Assembly (NCBI RefSeq): GCF_022811525.1
Contig: NZ_CP063982.1
Coordinates: forward strand, 868,001-932,000
Direction: 5' to 3'
DNA: 64,000 nt
Source of the DNA: Orrella daihaiensis
Lineage (GTDB): Bacteria; Pseudomonadota; Gammaproteobacteria; Burkholderiales; Burkholderiaceae_B
The position numbers and the translations under genes were made by a program. Of this stretch, positions 58,100 through 64,000 are shown one piece after another. The stretch's first letter is position 1, and the number at the start of each line of letters is the position of its first letter. A model generated the notes under the pieces. That model was not told the origin of the DNA. It searched no databases and was given only the letters and a program-made list of their open reading frames with translations.

Positions 58100-58167
58100 G
58101 CAATTGGAGGCGGGATTTATTTGCCTCCAATTGCTTTAACCTCAAAAATCGACGGCTCAAAGCCGTC
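58100..58167 (+). other. two stem-loops between the binding-protein and permease genes
   Basis: GCAATTGGAGGC (58100-58111) pairs perfectly with GCCTCCAATTGC (58123-58134), a 12-bp stem. A second stem follows, GACGGCT (58151-58157) with AGCCGTC (58161-58167) around CAA. No long T-run follows. Such intergenic hairpins often protect or separate the highly expressed binding-protein message from the permease message. Confidence 0.6.
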
Positions 58168-58217
58168 ATCGGTTAGCGCCCTTTAGCGCGTTGATCCGGT
58201 CAAAGAGACCCACTCCC

Positions 58218-59255
58218 ATGGATTTCGATATTGCATTGATACTGACCCAGGACGGGATCACCAATGGCGCCATTTATGCGTTGTTGGCGATGGCACTGGT
58301 GCTGGTGTTTGCTGTGACTCGGGTAGTTTTTATTCAACAGGGTGAGTTTGTTGCCTACGGCGCACTCACACTGGCCATGATTCAGGCAGGCAATGTGCCA
58401 GCAACCGTTTGGATGCTCGTGGTGATGGGTGTGGTTCTGACGGTTATTCGCACGGTGCAGGGCTTGCGCGATGGTCAGGTGTTGGCAGGTCTGTCGGCAG
58501 GACTCTGGAATGTAGCCTATCCGGTCGCGGTTGCGGTCTTGTTGCTGTTACTGCCCCTGGCTGAGTTACCGATCGTGGTGCAAGTGGTGTTGACATTGGC
58601 AGTGGTGGTCCCGATTGGATCGATGATGTATCAGCTGGCCTATCAGCCGATCGCATCGGCGCCGGTATTGATTTTGTTGATTGTCTCAGTGGCCGTGCAT
58701 ATTGCGATGGTCGGGCTTGGCTTGCTGTTCTTTGGGGCTGAGGGATTCCGTACCAAGCCATTTAGCGATGCTTTTTTTGAGATGGGCCCGGTGCTGGTCT
58801 CTGGTCAAACCATCTGGGTGATTCTGACTTCAATTGTGTTGATTGTCGCGCTCTACCAGTTCTTTGATCGCACCATTTACGGCAAGGCTTTAAGGGCCAC
58901 TGCCATTAACCGGATTGGCGCACGCTTGATGGGCATCTCGCCCAACCTAGCTGGCAAATTGACCTTTCTGTTGGCGGCGTTCATCGGTGCTTTGTCCGGA
59001 ATTTTGATTGCGCCCATTACCACGGTGTACTACGACACCGGCTTTTTGATTGCATTGAAAGGATTTGTGGCGGCCATTATTGGTGGCTTGGCCAGTTACC
59101 CCTTGGCTGCCATTGGCGCCATTGTGGTCGGTATTCTTGAAGCCTTCTCGTCGTTTTGGGCCAGTGCTTACAAAGAAGTCATTGTGTTTACGCTCATCAT
59201 CCCAGTGTTGTTGTGGCGCTCCCTCAAATCCCATCATGTGGAGGAAGAGGAATGA
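58218..59255 (+). CDS. livH: branched-chain-type ABC transporter permease (LivH-like)
   Basis: The 345-residue membrane protein has about eight to nine hydrophobic helices and the LivH motif LTQDGITNGAIYALLAMALV at the N-terminus. The C-terminal LAAFIGALSGILIAPIT and GFVAAIIGGLASYPLAAIGA are also LivH-like. The ATG at 58218 is chosen; the frame opens at 58191. It overlaps the next gene by 4 bp (ATGA). The gene symbol reflects the family, not a proven substrate. Confidence 0.9.
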   Translation: MDFDIALILTQDGITNGAIYALLAMALVLVFAVTRVVFIQQGEFVAYGALTLAMIQAGNVPATVWMLVVMGVVLTVIRTVQGLRDGQVLAGLSAGLWNVAYPVAVAVLLLLLPLAELPIVVQVVLTLAVVVPIGSMMYQLAYQPIASAPVLILLIVSVAVHIAMVGLGLLFFGAEGFRTKPFSDAFFEMGPVLVSGQTIWVILTSIVLIVALYQFFDRTIYGKALRATAINRIGARLMGISPNLAGKLTFLLAAFIGALSGILIAPITTVYYDTGFLIALKGFVAAIIGGLASYPLAAIGAIVVGILEAFSSFWASAYKEVIVFTLIIPVLLWRSLKSHHVEEEE

Positions 59256-61045
59256 GAGCCGATCGAGTTGTTTTGACGCTATTTGTAGTCTTGGCGCTAA
59301 CCGCCCCTGGCTTGTTGTCTGACTACTACGTCTCCGTGCTCAATTACATCGGGCTGTACGCGATGGTCGCTTTAGGCTTGGTTTTGCTCACAGGGGTGGG
59401 CGGCTTGACAAGCTTTGGGCAGGCCGCATTCGTGGGGCTCGGTGCCTACACAACGGCTGTACTGACGACGGCGACCGATTTGCCGGCGTCAATTGCGTGG
59501 GCGGCTTCTTCGCCCTGGATCACACTGCTGTTGGCGCTCTTGCTCACAGCCGCTGTTGCCTACGTGTTGGGCGCCTTAACGCTTAAGTTATCTGGTCATT
59601 TTCTGCCGCTAGGCACCATTGCCTGGGGCATTAGCCTTTACTTTTTGTTTGGCAATCTGCCAGGTTTGGGCGGCCACACAGGCATCACTGGTGTGCCACC
59701 GGTTAGCCTGTTTGGCATGGACCTGAACTTGGGCCAGGAAATCTACTATTTGATTCTGGCATTTTTGTTAATTGGCATGTTGACCATTCACAACCTGCTT
59801 GACTCGCGTGAGGGCAGGGCGATCCGTGCACTTAAGGGCGGACGTGTGATGGCAGAAGCCATGGGTGTCAATACCAGTCGCTCACGCATGATCATCTTTG
59901 TGCTGGCGGCGTTACTGGCCTGTGCGTCGGGGTGGTTGTATGCCCACATGCAGCGGTTTATCAATCCGACACCCTTTGGCCTGCACATCGGCATTGAGTA
60001 TCTATTCATGGCAGTTGTCGGTGGCGCTGGCTATGTCTGGGGCGCATTGCTCGGCGCAGCCATCATCACCATCGCCAAACAATGGTTGCAGGACTTGCTG
60101 CCGGCATTGCTAGGGGCAAGCGGCAACTTCGAGATGATCGTGTTTGGCTTGATCATGGTGTTGGTGCTACAGCGTGCGCCCGATGGACTTTGGCCTGTGA
60201 TAAAGCGATTTGTACCGATTCGGGTGCCCAACAAAAAAATTAATGAACAAGCGCCCGATTTGCCGCGTCGAGCGATGCCCCAGCCTGGTGAAGTGATCTT
60301 GCAAGCCGTTGATGTCACTCGCAAGTTTGGTGGATTGGTGGCCAACAACAACATGTCGCTTGATGTGCGAGCTGGTGAGATCTTGGCGTTGATTGGGCCT
60401 AATGGCGCCGGCAAGAGCACGATGTTTAATCAGCTCTCAGGGGTCGATACCCCGACATCGGGTGATGTGTTCTTTCGAGGGCAATCAGTCGCTGGCAAAG
60501 AGTCACGCGAGATCGCTGGTCTGGGCATGAGCCGCACCTTTCAGCACGTGAAATTGCTCGCGAGCATGACCGTTCTGGAGAACGTGGCCATTGGGGCACA
60601 TCTGCGTGGTGACAAAGGGGTGATCAGTGCAGCCTGGCGGCTAGACCGGGCGCAAGAAGCGAGTCTGTTGAAAGAGGCGGCGCGACAGATTGAGCGGGTT
60701 GGCTTGGGCGAGTTGATGTTTGAGCAAGCCGGCAACCTGGCACTTGGGCAGCAGCGCATCCTGGAGATTGCACGCGCCTTGTGTGCTGATCCTTGTTTGC
60801 TATTGCTTGACGAGCCCGCAGCAGGCTTGCGATTCAAAGAAAAACAAGCCCTCGGTGAACTCCTTCGTAAGTTGCGCAATGAGGGTATGGCCACCTTAAT
60901 CGTAGAACACGACATGGATTTTGTGATGGGCCTTGCTGATCGTGTGGTGGTGATGGAGTTCGGTGAAAAAATCGCCGAGGGCTTGCCCGAGGAGGTACAA
61001 CAAAACCCGGCCGTGCTTGAAGCCTATTTGGGAGGTGTGGAGTGA
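59252..61045 (+). CDS. fused LivM-type permease and LivG-type ATPase
   Basis: The 597-residue protein joins two usual partners. Residues 1 to about 330 are a LivM-like permease ([32 protein letters not shown]). Residues from about 350 are an ABC ATPase with Walker [10 protein letters not shown], signature [15 protein letters not shown] (degenerate LSGGQ) and Walker [12 protein letters not shown]. It drives import with the LivF-like ATPase. The fusion is seen in some Burkholderiales. It overlaps livH by 4 bp and livF by one base. Confidence 0.9.
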   Translation: MRADRVVLTLFVVLALTAPGLLSDYYVSVLNYIGLYAMVALGLVLLTGVGGLTSFGQAAFVGLGAYTTAVLTTATDLPASIAWAASSPWITLLLALLLTAAVAYVLGALTLKLSGHFLPLGTIAWGISLYFLFGNLPGLGGHTGITGVPPVSLFGMDLNLGQEIYYLILAFLLIGMLTIHNLLDSREGRAIRALKGGRVMAEAMGVNTSRSRMIIFVLAALLACASGWLYAHMQRFINPTPFGLHIGIEYLFMAVVGGAGYVWGALLGAAIITIAKQWLQDLLPALLGASGNFEMIVFGLIMVLVLQRAPDGLWPVIKRFVPIRVPNKKINEQAPDLPRRAMPQPGEVILQAVDVTRKFGGLVANNNMSLDVRAGEILALIGPNGAGKSTMFNQLSGVDTPTSGDVFFRGQSVAGKESREIAGLGMSRTFQHVKLLASMTVLENVAIGAHLRGDKGVISAAWRLDRAQEASLLKEAARQIERVGLGELMFEQAGNLALGQQRILEIARALCADPCLLLLDEPAAGLRFKEKQALGELLRKLRNEGMATLIVEHDMDFVMGLADRVVVMEFGEKIAEGLPEEVQQNPAVLEAYLGGVE

Positions 61046-61824
61046 TGCAGACTGAAAGCAATGTCTCAACCCCCGCCGGCACTGATGTCCTCACGGTTAA
61101 AGAGCTGTGTGTTTCTTACGGCAACGTGCAAGCGTTGACAGCAGCCAACCTCAGTGTTGGGCAAGGCCAGATTGTGACGGTGATTGGCCCTAACGGCGCC
61201 GGTAAAACCACCATGCTATCGGCAATCATGGGTTTGCTGAAGTCCACTGGCCAGATTGAATTTGCAGGGCAAGTCCAGGCATCACCCGAGGTAGAGCAAT
61301 TGGTGGCCAAAGGTATGAATCTGGTGCCAGAGAAACGGGAACTGTTTGGCGAAATGTCGGTTCAGGACAACCTTGTGCTGGGGGCCTTTCAACGCTACCG
61401 CATGGGTAAACGTGATCATGGTCAGACGCTTGACGAGGTCTACAGCTTGTTTCCAAGGCTTAAGGAGCGTAGCGGGCAGATGGCGGGCACACTGTCTGGG
61501 GGGGAGCGCCAAATGTTGGCTGTTGGCCGTGCGCTGATGGCAAAGCCCAAACTGTTGATGCTGGATGAGCCGAGCCTAGGACTTGCACCGCTGATTGTGC
61601 GCGAGATATTTCGCATCATTGCTGAGTTGCGGCGTCGAGGCGTGTCAATTCTATTGGTGGAACAAAATGCCAGGGCTGCACTGCAAGTGGCTGACTATGC
61701 TTACGTTCTTGAGAATGGTCAGATTGCCATGCACGGGCCGGCTTATGAATTGGCGGACGATAAGCGAGTTATTGAGGCATATCTAGGATTTGGCGGCAAG
61801 CATCAGGATATGCTGTCAAAGTAG
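61045..61824 (+). CDS. livF: branched-chain-type ABC transporter ATP-binding protein (LivF-like)
   Basis: The 259-residue ATPase has Walker A GPNGAGKTT, signature TLSGGERQMLAVGRAL and Walker B LLMLDEPSLGLAPL. The C-terminal VEQNARAALQVADYAYVLEN is typical of LivF. The ATG at 61045 overlaps the fused gene's stop by one base. It completes a full transporter of binding protein, LivH, LivM-LivG and LivF. Confidence 0.92.
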   Translation: MQTESNVSTPAGTDVLTVKELCVSYGNVQALTAANLSVGQGQIVTVIGPNGAGKTTMLSAIMGLLKSTGQIEFAGQVQASPEVEQLVAKGMNLVPEKRELFGEMSVQDNLVLGAFQRYRMGKRDHGQTLDEVYSLFPRLKERSGQMAGTLSGGERQMLAVGRALMAKPKLLMLDEPSLGLAPLIVREIFRIIAELRRRGVSILLVEQNARAALQVADYAYVLENGQIAMHGPAYELADDKRVIEAYLGFGGKHQDMLSK

Positions 61825-61857
61825 GGAGCTCAAAGTTAAGCAGACAAGGAAAGTGCC

Positions 61858-62457
61858 ATGCAAGCCATGCGTATATTGTTAGATGAACATCAGTCATTGG
61901 CCGCTATCATCCATGCGATACGTCACATGATCCGCGAGATTAGTGCCGGTAAGTTAAAGCCCGATTTCAAGCTATTGCACGCCATGGTGCATTACCTCGA
62001 TGCTTATCCCGAGAAGAAGCATCACCCCAAGGAAGACGAGTTTTTGTTTGCGCCGTTGCGCGCGCGAACTGACAAGGCTAGCGAGGTACTCGATCGTCTT
62101 GAAGCTGAACATGCGACCTCTGACGCCCGCATCGCTGCGCTTAGTGAGGCATTAAACACATATGAGGCGGATCCGGCGAATGGGTTTGTTGCTTTTAACG
62201 AGGCGTTTGAGAAATACGCTGAGTTCTACCGCGAACACATGATGCTTGAAGAAAGAGAAGTGTTGCCACTGATTCGCGAATGCTTTACCGATGAGGACTG
62301 GGCGTTTGCAAATGCCGGATTTGAGAAGTCTCAAGACCCGATGGGTGGCACTCGCCGGGGCTCCGGTGAAGAGGATTTTGGCAGGATTTTCTCCAAGCTG
62401 GTAGAAGCCGCGCCCGCTCCAATAGGCTTGGGGTTGGGGCCCTATAAGGACGATTGA
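61858..62457 (+). CDS. hemerythrin domain-containing protein
   Basis: The 199-residue protein has a hemerythrin-like four-helix domain with likely metal ligands in LLDEHQSLAAIIHAIRHM, YPEKKHHPKEDEFLFAPL, LEAEHATSDARI and REHMMLEEREVLPLIRE. Such domains bind a di-iron centre and sense or bind O2, or store iron. It lies 33 bp after livF on the same strand, so it may belong to the PaaX-linked unit. A role near the O2-dependent PaaABCDE oxygenase is possible but not shown. Confidence 0.85.
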   Translation: MQAMRILLDEHQSLAAIIHAIRHMIREISAGKLKPDFKLLHAMVHYLDAYPEKKHHPKEDEFLFAPLRARTDKASEVLDRLEAEHATSDARIAALSEALNTYEADPANGFVAFNEAFEKYAEFYREHMMLEEREVLPLIRECFTDEDWAFANAGFEKSQDPMGGTRRGSGEEDFGRIFSKLVEAAPAPIGLGLGPYKDD

Positions 62458-62484
62458 GCGCTTGGGTGAGTATTAGAAAGGGCG

Positions 62485-63657
62485 CTAGCTTTTGAGATGA
62501 AGCCAGCCAGCATCAAGCCAGTCGAGTAAGCAATCGCGAGTGGCCATGGATAAGCCGCGCAGCGTTGCTTGAGTCAGATGCAGGTTACGGTGATTGGCCA
62601 GACGCTTTAAGATGGCGTTTGGTTTGATTGATGCGAGCTCACCGTTGATGAACAGCATCGTGTCCCGGTAAATCATTCGAGTTCGACGGTCAAGCACCAG
62701 ATGGCCGTTCGATCGCAAGTCAGACACCTCGACACTTGGCTCAAACACAGCCAAAGGGTTGGGCTCTGTTAGCCAACATCCAAGAAACCGACAAGCTAGT
62801 GCATGATCAAACCGCAAGGATTTCACTGCATTGATGCTGGCGTTAATCATGGTGTCAGGGATCAGTGCTGGCTCCGTGACAGCAGCCTGTTCCGGATCAC
62901 GCAGCCGTGCCGACAAATCCGGGCCTGCCAAGGGGGGGTCAGCCATCGGGCTGGTTGCGCCATGCTCGCGGGCAGCAATTTGCTCAGCCGCAGCCTCTAG
63001 CATGCCTTGCGCTAAAGTCGCCATATCAGGCGCTCGAAACCCGACCGAGAGCGTCATGCAGTCATTAGTCAGTGCAATGCCGTCATGGGCGGCATGAGGG
63101 GGGAGATAGAGCATATCACCCGGCTCGAGCACGGCATCCTCTTGTGGTGTGAAGTTTTTAAGGATCTTTAGTGGCAGCCCATCTATCAGAGTTAGATCTT
63201 TCTGCTGCCCAAATTTCCAATGTCGCTGACCTTGGGCTTGAATTAAAAACACGTCATAACTGTCGAAGTGTGGGCCTACGCCACCACCTTGGGTGGCGAT
63301 GCTGGCCATCAAGTCATCAAGGCGAGCTGACGGCACAAAATTGAACTGGTGCAACAGTGCGCTAGCGCTGTCGCTATGAATGTCGAGGCTTTGAACTAAA
63401 AGTGTCCAGTTTGGTTCCTTTGCGCCCGGAAGACTGCCAAACGGACCATGCTCAAGTTGCCATTGTCCTTGCTCTTGCCAAATCAGACGTGACTGCACGT
63501 CATCGCGTTTGCTGAGCTTTTTCAGGTTGGCAGCGCTTACCGGCGGCTCAATACCAGGAAATGCTTGCTTGACCAGCAAAGGTCTCTTCTGCCAATGGTG
63601 GTGCATGAATTGCTCGGCTGTCAGTCCACCGAGCATGGCAAGGGGTTTATGGGTCAT
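62485..63657 (-). CDS. roxA: ribosomal protein uL16 arginine hydroxylase (JmjC/cupin oxygenase)
   Basis: The 390-residue 2-oxoglutarate/Fe(II) oxygenase has the N-terminal [20 protein letters not shown]. Its metal ligands are H130 and D132 in [20 protein letters not shown], with the distal His probably H191 in [11 protein letters not shown]. Homologue YcfD/RoxA hydroxylates an arginine of ribosomal protein uL16. Its ATG overlaps the mutS stop by 4 bp, so it is translated together with mutS. Confidence 0.9.
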   Translation of the reverse strand: MTHKPLAMLGGLTAEQFMHHHWQKRPLLVKQAFPGIEPPVSAANLKKLSKRDDVQSRLIWQEQGQWQLEHGPFGSLPGAKEPNWTLLVQSLDIHSDSASALLHQFNFVPSARLDDLMASIATQGGGVGPHFDSYDVFLIQAQGQRHWKFGQQKDLTLIDGLPLKILKNFTPQEDAVLEPGDMLYLPPHAAHDGIALTNDCMTLSVGFRAPDMATLAQGMLEAAAEQIAAREHGATSPMADPPLAGPDLSARLRDPEQAAVTEPALIPDTMINASINAVKSLRFDHALACRFLGCWLTEPNPLAVFEPSVEVSDLRSNGHLVLDRRTRMIYRDTMLFINGELASIKPNAILKRLANHRNLHLTQATLRGLSMATRDCLLDWLDAGWLHLKS

Positions 63658-64000
63658 TGGTTCAGTTTTGATTTAAGGATATACAGCGCATCGAGTGCTT
63701 CGCGGGGCGTCAGTACATCAGGGTCCATCGCGGCCAGCTCATCGAGTATCTCTTGCGCCAGTGACGAAGTTTGTGTCTCAGCTGCCGTTTGATCAACGGC
63801 GCTAAATAATCCGAGTTGTGGTGATGGTGCGCCTAGCGTTTCAAGTTTTTGTAATTCTCGCGTCGCTTGGCGAATGACTGCAGCGGGTATACCGGCACGC
63901 TGAGCGACCTGGATGCCGTAACTGCGGCTTGCGGGCCCATCTCGCACCTCATGCAGGAACACGATGCCAGCTGGTGAGTCGGTTGCTGCCAAATGCACAT
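63654..64000 (-). CDS. mutS: DNA mismatch repair protein MutS, C-terminal part (cut by window edge)
   Basis: Only the last 115 or so codons are in the window; the frame continues past 64000. The visible part includes [20 protein letters not shown] and [19 protein letters not shown], the end of the MutS ATPase domain and the following helical region. The tail ends [16 protein letters not shown], the usual C-terminal dimer element. MutS recognises mismatches and starts repair. The roxA gene overlaps its stop by 4 bp. Confidence 0.95.
   Translation of the reverse strand, partial: VHLAATDSPAGIVFLHEVRDGPASRSYGIQVAQRAGIPAAVIRQATRELQKLETLGAPSPQLGLFSAVDQTAAETQTSSLAQEILDELAAMDPDVLTPREALDALYILKSKLNQ

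Overview
This window looks like a core chromosomal segment of a betaproteobacterium in the order Burkholderiales, most like Alcaligenaceae or Burkholderiaceae. The evidence is the tkt-gap-pgk ... fba-purC-purE-purK-sua5 gene order, the dapA-bamC pair, a paaNGIKJABCDE-type phenylacetate operon, the DUF3141/phosphotransacetylase pair, and moderate GC content judged by eye. I see no insertion sequence, prophage, integrase, CRISPR array or rRNA. Gene density is high and many genes are translationally coupled.

Layout. 1-8256: ubiD (cut by the window edge), a membrane-anchored lytic transglycosylase, a class I aminotransferase, a short FAD-oxidase-like protein, maeB, a barstar-like protein and rsmE. 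8398-22811: central carbon and purine block (tkt, gap, pgk, then fba, purC, purE, purK, sua5), interrupted between pgk and fba by a phosphate acyltransferase, a large PHA-synthase-like DUF3141 protein, mog and a methyltransferase. 22818-26784: gcdH and a ThDP-dependent enzyme, divergent from a LysR regulator. 26794-33980: rodZ-like gene, the tight operon pdxH-flavin reductase-lhgO-purU, a ChaC-type cyclotransferase, an MFS transporter and tcdA. 34102-42972: ArnT-like glycosyltransferase, sugar-acid dehydratase and RraA-like aldolase, tRNA-His, cardiolipin synthase, a solute-binding-like protein with an EamA exporter, tRNA-Arg, yciO and an M50 protease. 43085-45147: dapA and bamC. 45301-56635: the phenylacetate regulon with its repressor paaX and accessory gene paaY. 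56939-62457: a branched-chain-amino-acid-type ABC transporter (with a fused permease-ATPase) and a hemerythrin protein. 62485-64000: ribosomal oxygenase roxA and the 3' end of mutS.

How the genes work together. The largest unit converts phenylacetate to phenylacetyl-CoA (PaaK), epoxidises it (PaaABCDE), isomerises it to the oxepin (PaaG) and feeds beta-oxidation ending at the 3-oxoadipyl-CoA thiolase. PaaI and PaaY are thioesterase-type accessories. Upstream of paaN and of paaX I find the same GATAC-N28-GTATC inverted repeat. A close variant (N26) sits between paaY and the ABC transporter operon. This suggests one PaaX regulon that includes a dedicated uptake system. The clearest promoter in the window (TTGACA-N17-TATCGT) lies inside the first repeat.

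The most interesting items for follow-up are the three-site PaaX regulon with the adjoining transporter and hemerythrin, the DUF3141 protein with a histone-H1-like tail behind a TGTTGCA-T-TGCAACA palindrome, the ThDP enzyme linked to gcdH, and several orphan or odd proteins (barstar-like, short PCMH-like, leaderless solute-binding-like). I did not find a clear wholly new defence or mobile system.
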